Counted from the stretch's first letter, positions 1 to 5,006 are shown. The stretch: DNA of 5,006 nucleotides from Chloroflexota bacterium (GCA_030549955.1 JAUQQI010000055.1:1-5006); one strand, 5' to 3'. Numbers and translations are program-made. Notes: generated from the letters alone by a model not told the origin.

Positions 1-1047
1 AGCTCTTCCTGAATCTGGCACAGGCCGCCAGCCGCCGCTTGGAGCTGGCCGAGACCCTCCGGGCTGAGCTCGACTATCTGCAGGAAGGTCGGAATGCGGA
101 GCGCTTCGCCCGGAACTTCGCTGGAGACCCGATGGTCCACATTCCGCGCGTCTTCTGGGAGACCACCACCTCCCGGGTGCTCACCCTGGAGCGGATCCGC
201 GGCATCAAGGTCAATGACCTGCTAGCCCTCGAGGCGGCCGGAGTGGAGCGCTCTGCGCTGGCCGAGCGGGCCGCCCGTATCCTCCTCAAGATGGTCTTCG
301 AGGACGGCTTCTTCCCACGCCGACCCGCACCCGGGCAACTTCTTCGTCGAGCCCGGCGGGCGCATCGGGCTGATCGACTTCGGGATGGGGTGGAGGCTTT
401 TCTGGACCTGGGCGTCGCCCGGCGAGGGGTGGACCGCGAGGGCCTGCGGGAAGACCTGAGGTACCTCACCGTGCGCTACTACGGCCGTCCGCTGGGCGGG
501 GTGGCGGTCGGGCCGCTGCTTGTCGATGCCCTGGCGGTCGTCCGTCGCCACCGCCTGCACCTGCCGACGAATCTCGCCTTGCTGTTCAAGATGATGATGG
601 CCGAGGGCCTGGCGGCACAGCTGGACCCCGACTTCCGGCTGACGACCGTTCTGGTGTCCTACGCCGAGCGGCTGATGCTGCGCCAGTATTCGCCGCTGCG
701 CTGGGCACGCCGCCTGGGCACGGCCGGCCTGGAGGCGGCCGAGCTCGGGGTGGAGCTGCCCCGGCAGCTGCGGCGCCTGCTCCGGGAGCTGGAGCGGGGA
801 GGGCTCCAGCTCGGCATGCGGCCGGAAGGCTTCGAGCCGCTCCTCGGGCGCTTCGAGCGGTTGACGAACCGTCTGGTCCTGGGAATGCTCGCCTCGGCGT
901 TCATCATTGGGCTGGCGGTTTTAATGGCCTTCCACCCGCCCGGCACGGAGCGCCTGGTCGGCCCGGCCTTCGGGCCGGGCTTCGTCATCGCCGTAATTCC
1001 TCGGGGTCTACCTGGTCTGGACCATCCTCCGGTCGGGTCGGGCCTGA
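1..1047 (+). pseudogene. AarF/UbiB/ABC1-family atypical kinase, 5'-partial, with frame lesions
   Basis: This is the 3' part of an AarF/ABC1/UbiB protein-kinase-like gene, a family linked to quinone or isoprenoid lipid metabolism at the membrane. The frame is open from base 3, so the true start lies upstream; the TTG at 39 is internal. Family hallmarks are ELDYLQEGRNAERFARNFAGD, IPRVFWETTTSRVLTLERIRG, YYGRPLG and a hydrophobic C-terminus (about 885-1040). The continuous frame loses the catalytic core. Removing one C at 314-316 restores HADPHPGNFF and LIDFGM, the family's catalytic-loop and DFG motifs. At about 388 the sequence jumps from DFGM to VEAFLDLGV, skipping roughly 25 residues normally present, and returns to the first frame. 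A further extra C near 997-999 disrupts the tail; removing it gives ILGVYLVWTILRSGRA and a TGA at 1045-1047, while the unrepaired frame ends at TAG 1053-1055. The family assignment is firm. Whether this is a decayed gene or a set of assembly errors cannot be decided here. Confidence -1.
961..980 (+). other. perfect 8-bp GC hairpin with TTCG tetraloop inside the aarF-like gene
   Basis: GCCCGGCC (961-968) and GGCCGGGC (973-980) are perfect complements around a TTCG loop, a very stable tetraloop in RNA. It sits in the 3' coding part of the AarF-like gene, about 65 bases before its stop and about 85 bases past the stop of the opposing TlpA gene. Neither strand shows a U-run after the stem, so an intrinsic terminator is not supported. 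It may just be a by-product of GC-rich coding sequence (VGPAFGPGF), or it could slow transcription where the two units converge. Confidence 0.4.
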
Positions 1048-1063
1048 GACTTTAGTAGCTCAG

Positions 1064-1678
1064 TCAGCCCAGCAGGTCGTGGACCAGGGAGGCAAACTGG
1101 GCCTCGGTGATGGGCCCGACCCAACGCCTGACCAGGCGGCCTTCCCGGTCAATGAAGTAGGTTTCCGGAATCCCTGTAATTCCAAACTCGACCCCGATGT
1201 TTCCCGGGTCCGGTCCCGTCGGGAAAGTGAGACCGAATTCCCCGATGAATCTCCGGGCGGCAGCCTCGGAGTCCCAGACATTCAGCCCGACCAGCACTAC
1301 CCCCCGCTCCCGGTAGGCCTGCCAGATGGCTTCAAGGGTCGGGGCCTCGCTTCGACACGGCGGACACCAGGATGCCCAGAAATTGACAACTAGGACCCTG
1401 CCGCGGTGCTCCGAAAGGGCGAAAGTTTCCCCGTTGTACAGCCGGATTTTAAAGTCGGGCACCGGGCGCACCTGAACCAGGGCAGGTCTGCCAACCGCGT
1501 TTATGCCGGGCCCCCCAAACGCCCCGGTCTGCCGCCGGACCAGCGTGTAGCCGGCCAGCCCAAGGATGCCGGCCGCCACCAGAGTTATCAGCGCCAGTCC
1601 TATCACCGAGAGGGGGGCAACCCGGCGTCCGGCCTTCGGCCGGTTCGCCGGCTCACTTACTGGCTCGAACCCGCCCAT
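1064..1678 (-). CDS. TlpA/ResA-like membrane-anchored thiol-disulfide oxidoreductase
   Basis: This is a 204-residue thioredoxin-fold protein of the TlpA/ResA/CcmG group, which reduces disulfides outside the cytoplasmic membrane, for example in cytochrome c maturation. A short basic N-terminus (KAGRR) is followed by one membrane segment at about residues 21-47, which acts as an uncleaved anchor. The thioredoxin domain follows, with VVNFWASWCPPC carrying the active-site Cys105 and Cys108, and the cis-proline loop GIPETYFID (Pro171) near the C-terminus. Length and layout match ResA-like proteins. I chose the ATG at 1678 because GGGGA lies about 8 bases upstream. An in-frame TTG at 1696 would add six residues but has no clear ribosome binding site. 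The gene is the last of the - strand cluster, 26 bases after the DUF1573 stop. It uses ordinary cysteines, with no in-frame UGA. Its likely role is to reduce a partner in the operon, possibly the DUF1573 protein; that part is inference. Confidence 0.93.
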   Translation of the reverse strand: MGGFEPVSEPANRPKAGRRVAPLSVIGLALITLVAAGILGLAGYTLVRRQTGAFGGPGINAVGRPALVQVRPVPDFKIRLYNGETFALSEHRGRVLVVNFWASWCPPCRSEAPTLEAIWQAYRERGVVLVGLNVWDSEAAARRFIGEFGLTFPTGPDPGNIGVEFGITGIPETYFIDREGRLVRRWVGPITEAQFASLVHDLLG

Positions 1679-1704
1679 AACTTGCGTCCCCGGCAAAGTC
1701 AGCC

Positions 1705-2133
1705 TTACGGCCGGCCCGCCCCCGCCACAATCTCGAAGCGGAGCAGCAGCTTCTGCTCCGGAGCAACCGGGTCATCGGAACGGATGAGAACGACCAGGTC
1801 GCGCATGCCTGCCATCGGCCTCCTGAACCGAACGATAATCTGCCCCGACCCGCCGGGCTCAATGGTCGCCGGACCGGCGACCGCCTCCACGCCTCAGCTT
1901 CACCCGCCGGGAGTAGCCGGAAGGACATCCACGCCCTCGACCCTGAGCGGCCTATCCCCGGTATTCGAGAAAACGAAAACAAACTCTGTTTCATCATTCG
2001 CCCTGATAGGGCCCAGGTCCCGCTCGGTTTCCGGGAGCGTAAGCCGGGGACCGACCGCCGGCCTGCAGGCAGCTGAGATTACCAGTATCCACAGTACCCC
2101 AACCAGCAGAAAACTAAACCTGCGCCGGACCAT
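1705..2133 (-). CDS. DUF1573 lipoprotein-like protein with two in-frame UGA codons; probable di-selenocysteine (UxU) protein
   Basis: Reading through two UGA codons (1902-1900 and 1896-1894) gives a 142-residue protein ending at TAA 1707-1705. The pieces 2133-1903 and 1890-1708 are in the same frame, separated only by UGA-AGC-UGA-GGC, so no frameshift is involved. The N-terminus is basic, then hydrophobic (residues 6-22), with a possible lipobox ending at Cys23 (SAAC). The rest matches DUF1573, an Ig-like extracytoplasmic domain: DLGPIRANDETEF, FVFSNTGDRPLRVEGV, then U78-S79-U80, then TIEPGGSGQIIVRF and LIRSDDP. In the family the conserved Cys-Gly-Cys sits about 16 residues before the I-x-PG-x-x-G segment, as U-S-U does here. 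The stretch before it (DVLPATPGG) is about six residues longer than usual. The ATG overlaps the upstream stop (TGATG), with GAGGAG three bases before it, so translation is probably coupled. The function of DUF1573 is unknown. The alternative is a nonsense-mutated gene, but two UGAs exactly at CxC plus a SECIS-like hairpin argue against it. Confidence 0.82.
1864..1882 (-). promoter_or_regulatory. bacterial SECIS-like hairpin
   Basis: On the mRNA strand GGUCGCC (1882-1876) pairs perfectly with GGCGACC (1870-1864) around the loop GGUCC (1875-1871). Pairing can extend to nine base pairs around a single U. The GGU of the loop starts 19 nt after the second UGA and 25 nt after the first, both inside the usual bacterial SECIS range. 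In E. coli fdhF, from memory, the SelB-binding GGU of the apical loop lies at the same 19-21 nt distance. There is no obvious bulged U in the stem, unlike fdhF. The hairpin lies within coding sequence (roughly AVAGPAT), as bacterial SECIS elements do. In a GC-rich genome hairpins are common, so the loop sequence and the spacing are the informative parts. Confidence 0.72.
1894..1902 (-). other. UGA-AGC-UGA recoding site (predicted Sec-Ser-Sec)
   Basis: Two UGA codons flank a serine codon within the DUF1573 reading frame. They occupy the position of the family's Cys-x-Cys motif; each differs from the cysteine codon UGC or UGU only in the third base. Conserved DUF1573 sequence resumes in the same frame directly after them, which shows selection on the protein downstream. 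Elsewhere in the window UGA ends the TlpA, DUF2933-like, M56 and BlaI genes, so a general UGA reassignment does not explain these two. Confidence 0.8.
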
Positions 2134-2423
2134 CAGCTCCTCACCAGCTGCATCCCATCGGACTTCGCGGCCTCCGCAGGAGCGATCCCCGCCCTGCCGG
2201 GGGCTCGGGTGGCTTCGAGGGCAGCCAGCCGCTGCTTTAGCAGCGTAAGTTCGGCCTCGACTGCCGCCAGCCGGGCCTCGAGCTCAGTTAACCTGGTCCC
2301 CTGGTTGGCAGAAGCCGGCGGCGAACATTTCCCGTCGGCCATTCCCCGGCCCATAAGCCGCATGGCCAGCGGGCAGGCGACCAGAACCAGCAGGAGCGGC
2401 AGCAGCGCGAGCAGGTTTTCCAA
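2133..2423 (-). CDS. small DUF2933-like membrane protein with C-terminal coiled coil
   Basis: This 96-residue protein starts with a hydrophobic segment (residues 4-23, LLALLPLLLVLVACPLAMRL) followed by MGRGM. That resembles the short DUF2933-type peptides, which have a leucine-rich helix with a Cys-Pro and a glycine/methionine tail. After a linker containing Cys33, residues 44-72 form a textbook coiled coil, with leucine or valine at 45, 48, 52, 55, 59, 62, 66 and 69 (alternating 3/4 spacing). The start is TTG at 2423, because the only in-frame codons between it and the upstream stop are not initiators; a G-run (2433-2438) about 9 bases upstream can serve as ribosome binding site. An ATG overlapping the upstream stop (2442) is in another frame and would not give this product. 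The stop overlaps the DUF1573 start by one base. Its function is unknown; it may be a membrane tether or oligomerisation partner. The DUF2933 match is tentative. Confidence 0.78.
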   Translation of the reverse strand: MENLLALLPLLLVLVACPLAMRLMGRGMADGKCSPPASANQGTRLTELEARLAAVEAELTLLKQRLAALEATRAPGRAGIAPAEAAKSDGMQLVRS

Positions 2424-2441
2424 CCGATAAGACCCCCCGCA

Positions 2442-2711
2442 TTAGAGTAGCCAGTAAGTGAGGCTGTCGTTGACCCCGGCCGCCGGCCTGAGCCACCTAT
2501 CCAGCCGCCTCGCCCCGGTCAAATACCCTTTGACGGCCTTTGCGCCGGCTGCAAGTAGTCCGGCCGGTCCGAGCAGGGGCAGGGTTATCCCCAGGGCAAA
2601 CATCGCCGGGTAAGCCGGAGCCAGGGGCGAGCTCAGGGCCAGGGGGATGGTCAGACCGAAAAACAGGAAAGTCAAAACCTGATACCAGGTCAGGTCGCGG
2701 AAGTTAACCAT
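2442..2711 (-). CDS. small integral membrane protein, unrecognised
   Basis: This 89-residue protein is not one I recognise. It has two likely membrane helices, at about residues 11-29 and 34-58, separated by a short proline-containing turn. A basic stretch (KAVKGYLTGARRLDRWLR) follows, then a short polar C-terminus. Positive charges after the second helix favour a cytoplasmic C-terminus. It starts with ATG at 2711, one base after the M56 stop, with GGGAG about 8 bases upstream inside the M56 gene. It ends 18 bases before the TTG of the next gene. The tight spacing on both sides supports a real, co-translated gene. Together with its downstream neighbour it forms a pair of small membrane proteins between the regulators and the redox genes. 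No catalytic motif is visible. Confidence 0.75.
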   Translation of the reverse strand: MVNFRDLTWYQVLTFLFFGLTIPLALSSPLAPAYPAMFALGITLPLLGPAGLLAAGAKAVKGYLTGARRLDRWLRPAAGVNDSLTYWLL

Positions 2712-2712
2712 C

Positions 2713-3669
2713 TCAGAAGCTCCCGAATCGGCAGAGCATCGGCAACGCTTCGGCCGCCAGCCCCAGGAGCTGCCATGAGCCCATTGCTAGCAGCCCTTGA
2801 ATAACCACAGCAAGCACAGGGGCCGGGGACCGCCGGCAACCTGCCACACCCGCAAGCAGTCGGGTGATCCGGGCCTCCAGCAGCCGGCCGGCATCCCTTT
2901 CCTCCCCAAGAAGACCGACCAGACCGGCAGCCAGAGAACCTGACGAACCGGCCCAGACCTTGCCCAGGGCCCACGCCAGGGTCAGCGGCCGGCCTGTCAC
3001 GCTGACGGCCAGCTCGTCGGCCCCCAGCTCCTCATCCCGGACCAGCACCCCGAAGGCATACCGGCCCGAAGGCAGATACCAGGCGGCGTCCCGCAACAGC
3101 CGCCCAACCCAGAGGGCCCAGTAACTGCCCCGGGCCAGGTGGCCCAGCTCGTGGGCAACCACCGCCTCAAGCTCGGGTTCGTCCAGGTTCTCGAGCACCC
3201 ACCGGGAAACCACTACCGCAGGCCGCCGGATGCCGCCCGAGACGACCAGGGGCCGGTCAACCTCCAGCACCCGAACAACCGGGGTCCGGACGCCCAGCCG
3301 GCCGGCCACGACCTTGACTTTTTCGACAAGCGGGTGGCCACCCAGGACCGGAACCCGGACCAGCACATATTCGGCCAGCAGTAACCGCCGAAGGCCGGAG
3401 ATAAGCCCCGCGGCCGCCGACCCGGCCACAACTGCAGACCAGCCGGCAACCACAGCCAGCTCAGGCCTGGTCAGGGCTGCGCACTCGGCCCACAAGGCCG
3501 GGACCAGGTGGGCAGACGTGAACCCAAGGATGGCGGGGGGCAGGCCAAGGGCGGCCAGCGCCGGGGCCCGCCCAGCCCCGGGCGGAATCAGCCGCAGGGT
3601 CAGGACTCCGCCGGCCCCGGTTGCCAGGGCCAGCCCAAAGCCGACGGCCAGCAGGAGGGTATGGGTCAT
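2713..3669 (-). CDS. M56-family (BlaR1/MecR1-like) membrane zinc metallopeptidase
   Basis: This 318-residue protein belongs to peptidase family M56, membrane proteases that inactivate BlaI-type repressors. Likely membrane helices lie at about residues 3-26, 38-60 and 71-92 before the catalytic domain, and at about 283-306 near the end. The zinc site is VVAHELGH (residues 171-177), with His173, Glu174 and His177. The downstream RDEELGADELAV (211-222) supplies the expected third ligand (E213 or E214) and the conserved Asp218. It ends soon after the last helix and lacks the penicillin-binding sensor domain of BlaR1/MecR1, so it does not sense beta-lactams in that way. Its ATG overlaps the stop of the BlaI gene (ATGA), with GGAGGA three bases upstream at 3678-3673. 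That pairing is typical of repressor-protease couples. The signal it perceives cannot be read from the sequence. Confidence 0.92.
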   Translation of the reverse strand: MTHTLLLAVGFGLALATGAGGVLTLRLIPPGAGRAPALAALGLPPAILGFTSAHLVPALWAECAALTRPELAVVAGWSAVVAGSAAAGLISGLRRLLLAEYVLVRVPVLGGHPLVEKVKVVAGRLGVRTPVVRVLEVDRPLVVSGGIRRPAVVVSRWVLENLDEPELEAVVAHELGHLARGSYWALWVGRLLRDAAWYLPSGRYAFGVLVRDEELGADELAVSVTGRPLTLAWALGKVWAGSSGSLAAGLVGLLGEERDAGRLLEARITRLLAGVAGCRRSPAPVLAVVIQGLLAMGSWQLLGLAAEALPMLCRFGSF

Positions 3670-4097
3670 CTTTCCTCCGGGACCCGCCGCCCAACCTGCT
3701 CGAGGAGCTCAGCAAGTCGGACCTGAAGGCCGGGGTCGACCCTTTCAAGCTGGCGGCGGGGTGCCCCACCAAAATTTACCAGCAGCCGTTCAAGCGCGGC
3801 CGCAACAAAATGCTCGATAAACTCCTCCCGGCTGAGGGCCGCCCGATAAAGGTAAGCCGGTCCGGATTTCTCGGCCACGAGCAGCCCCTTCCGGGCCAGC
3901 CGGGCCATGGTGCTCATGACCGTGGTGTAGGCTAGCCGGCGCCGCTCATAAAGGGCCTCAAAGACCTCCCGGACGGTAACAGTCGCACCGGGCGGCCGGG
4001 CCCAGATAAGCTCCATCACCTCGGCCTCCAGGTCACCAAGGGCAGCCCGAATTCCCGGCCGGTCCAGTCTGAGGTTAACAACTTCCGGTTCTTTCAC
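3666..4097 (-). CDS. BlaI/MecI/CopY-family transcriptional repressor
   Basis: This 143-residue winged-helix repressor matches the BlaI/MecI/CopY family in length and order. LGDLEAEVMELIWARP (residues 20-35) is the family's first helix. TVREVFEALYERRRLAYTTVMSTMARLARKGLL carries the helix-turn-helix, with the recognition helix at about 57-70, and the wing ends in YLYRA. The C-terminal half (about 90-138) is the dimerisation region. It keeps an Asn-Phe pair (N108-F109, LLVNFGG) where staphylococcal BlaI and MecI are cut after induction. This agrees with control by the M56 protease encoded next. The start is GTG at 4097, two bases after the stop of the BNR gene, supported by GGGGTGGA at 4110-4103. 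No BlaI-type TACA/TGTA operator is seen in the window; it would be expected upstream of the operon, beyond the right edge. Confidence 0.94.
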   Translation of the reverse strand: MKEPEVVNLRLDRPGIRAALGDLEAEVMELIWARPPGATVTVREVFEALYERRRLAYTTVMSTMARLARKGLLVAEKSGPAYLYRAALSREEFIEHFVAAALERLLVNFGGAPRRQLERVDPGLQVRLAELLEQVGRRVPEER

Positions 4098-4099
4098 GG

Positions 4100-5006
4100 C
4101 TATCCACCCCAGCTCAGGCCGCCGTCCTGACTGCGGTAAACCCGGCCCTGCCGCGGACCGGCGGCCTCAATCGCCAGGACCACCTTCGGGTCGGCCGGAC
4201 TCACTGTCACAACCACCGCATTCCGGCCCGGAAACGGTAGCCGGCGCCAGCTTGCCCCGCCGTCCTCGCTCCGGTAAAGACCATCCTCGGTCCCGGCATA
4301 AACCACCTGCCGGTCAGCCGGATTTACACCCAGCCCCATGACCCGCAGGCTCCCCAGGCCATTGTTACTCGGCTGCCAGGTCCGCCCGCCGTCGATGCTT
4401 TTGAGGACGCCGGAGGCCATGCTGCCAGCGAATAGCACTTCCGGCTCGCCGCCGGCGGCGGCCAGGGACATGACATCCTGGGGCAGGGCCGTGCTCAGCC
4501 GGGTCCAGGTTGAGCCGCCGTCGGCGCTGATAAAGAGGCCGTGGCCGATGACAAAAGCGTAAAGCCGGTTCGGGTCCTGGGGACTTAAGGCAAAGCCGTG
4601 GATGTCGTCATAGGGCAGGTTGTGCCTTACCGGCTCCCAGGTAGCCCCACCGTCGGGGCTGGCCATGAAGATGTTGTGGCCGGCCAGGTAGATGCGTCGG
4701 GGATTCGCCGGGCTGATGGCCAGGGCCATCGCGTCGAAGTTCGGCCGGGAAACAACCGGCTGCCACGTGCGGCCGCCGTCGTCGCTGCGCATTACCCCGT
4801 TGTGGTGGCCGAAAAAGACGACCCTGGGGTTCTCAGGACTGAAGGCCAGGGCGTGGAAATCGGCCGTCTCCAGCACGGCCAGGACCGGCCCGCCGGCACC
4901 GGTCTGGGCGAGCAGGCGGGGCAGGACCAGGGCCAGGACCCCGGCCAATCCGACCCCGACCAAGAACAGGCCGAGGGAGCTTGGCCGGCCCTTCGGGGGC
5001 TGGGCT
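4100..5006 (-). CDS. BNR/Asp-box repeat beta-propeller protein (sialidase/Ycf48-like fold), 5'-partial
   Basis: The frame is open to the right edge, so the start is outside the window. A TTG at 4963 lies inside the hydrophobic anchor and is not credible. Visible sequence begins AQPPKGRPSS, then a membrane or signal segment (LGLFLVGVGLAGVLALVLPRLL), so the protein is exported or membrane-anchored. The rest is a propeller of six Asp-box motifs of the form S-x-D-G-G-x-[TS]-W. Counting from the TTG as residue 1, they begin at 60, 102, 146, 189, 232 and 278, spaced 42-46 residues. The gene stops two residues after the last box. Similar folds occur in sialidases, Ycf48/HCF136 and bacterial 'glycosylhydrolase-like' BNR proteins, and no catalytic set for sialidase is evident. 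Early repeats are histidine-rich (FGHHNG, AGHNIF, DDIHGFA, IGHGLF), which could suit metal or ligand binding. The stop lies two bases before the BlaI gene start, placing it first among the visible genes of the operon. Confidence 0.9.
   Translation of the reverse strand, partial: AQPPKGRPSSLGLFLVGVGLAGVLALVLPRLLAQTGAGGPVLAVLETADFHALAFSPENPRVVFFGHHNGVMRSDDGGRTWQPVVSRPNFDAMALAISPANPRRIYLAGHNIFMASPDGGATWEPVRHNLPYDDIHGFALSPQDPNRLYAFVIGHGLFISADGGSTWTRLSTALPQDVMSLAAAGGEPEVLFAGSMASGVLKSIDGGRTWQPSNNGLGSLRVMGLGVNPADRQVVYAGTEDGLYRSEDGGASWRRLPFPGRNAVVVTVSPADPKVVLAIEAAGPRQGRVYRSQDGGLSWGG
4103..4110 (-). promoter_or_regulatory. ribosome binding site for the GTG-started BlaI-like gene
   Basis: GGGGTGGA on the - strand lies five bases before the GTG at 4097 and overlaps the end of the upstream BNR gene. 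It decides the start: no ATG is available nearby, and the protein from this GTG has the normal N-terminal length for the family. Confidence 0.55.

Noticed and set aside
306..395. Programmed ribosomal frameshift in the AarF-like gene
   Set aside because: There is no slippery heptamer or stimulatory structure known for this family, and a missing segment at the second junction cannot be explained by frameshifting.
961..980. Intrinsic terminator at the TTCG hairpin
   Set aside because: No U-run follows the stem on either strand, and it is inside coding sequence.
39..1055. Taking the + strand frame from TTG 39 as an intact 338-residue protein
   Set aside because: Family sequence is present upstream of 39, the catalytic motifs lie in another frame, and the tail after about 997 is out of family.
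1064..1696. TTG at 1696 as the start of the TlpA-like protein
   Set aside because: It lacks a ribosome binding site, whereas the ATG at 1678 has GGGGA at a good distance. The choice changes only six residues.
1894..1902. General UGA reassignment (codes 4 or 25) to explain the in-frame UGAs
   Set aside because: UGA ends the TlpA, DUF2933-like, M56 and BlaI genes at natural family lengths, so UGA is a stop in this genome.
1705..2133. Treating the DUF1573 region as two separate small genes (2133-1900 and 1890-1705) or as a frameshifted pseudogene
   Set aside because: Both pieces are in the same frame, the second has no credible start signal, and together they make one DUF1573 domain. Two UGAs at the CxC position with a SECIS-like hairpin fit recoding better than decay.
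1406..2248. Long + strand open frame antisense to the TlpA and DUF1573 genes
   Set aside because: Low-complexity Pro/Arg/Ser-rich translation with no recognisable domain, as expected opposite GC-rich coding sequence.
3230..3820. Long + strand open frame antisense to the M56 and BlaI genes
   Set aside because: Its composition is typical of a shadow frame, and it lies opposite two well-supported genes.
4100..4963. TTG at 4963 as the start of the BNR protein
   Set aside because: It lies within the hydrophobic anchor; the frame continues upstream with a basic stretch and half of the membrane segment, up to the window edge.

Overview
The window is a GC-rich stretch of bacterial DNA holding one damaged gene on the + strand and a tight run of seven genes on the - strand. 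Gene content suggests an anaerobic, deep-branching Firmicute of the Desulfotomaculum/Moorella/Ammonifex kind: a short BlaI/M56 regulator pair, a DUF2933-like peptide, an AarF/UbiB protein, and probable selenocysteine use. This is inference from gene types and composition; no marker gene is present.

Layout. Positions 1-1047 (+) carry the 3' part of an AarF/UbiB/ABC1 atypical kinase gene. It enters from the left edge and shows three apparent lesions: an extra C near 314-316, a missing stretch at about 388, and an extra C near 997-999. It converges on the - strand cluster with only 16 bp between the stops and no recognisable terminator. Reading the - strand in transcription order from the right edge: a BNR/Asp-box repeat protein (5006-4100, 5' end outside the window), a BlaI/MecI-type repressor (4097-3666), an M56 membrane metalloprotease (3669-2713), a small membrane protein (2711-2442), a DUF2933-like coiled-coil membrane peptide (2423-2133), a DUF1573 protein with two in-frame UGA codons (2133-1705) and a membrane-anchored TlpA/ResA thioredoxin (1678-1064). 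Spacings run from a 4-base overlap to 26 bases, so this looks like a single operon.

Main observation. The DUF1573 gene looks split into two ORFs, but both lie in the same frame, separated only by UGA-AGC-UGA-GGC. The two UGAs fall where DUF1573 proteins carry their Cys-Gly-Cys motif, giving Sec-Ser-Sec (UxU). Immediately downstream is a perfect hairpin with a GGUCC apical loop, whose GGU begins 19 nt after the second UGA. By my count the SelB-binding GGU of E. coli fdhF lies at the same distance. The simplest reading is a di-selenocysteine DUF1573 protein decoded through a bacterial SECIS element.

How the genes may work together (inference). The BlaI-like repressor and M56 protease probably sense an envelope signal and control the operon. 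The remaining products are all predicted to be membrane-bound or exported: a propeller protein, two small membrane proteins, the selenium-containing DUF1573 protein and a TlpA thiol-disulfide reductase that could keep the UxU centre reduced. A role in envelope redox or metal stress is plausible but unproven.
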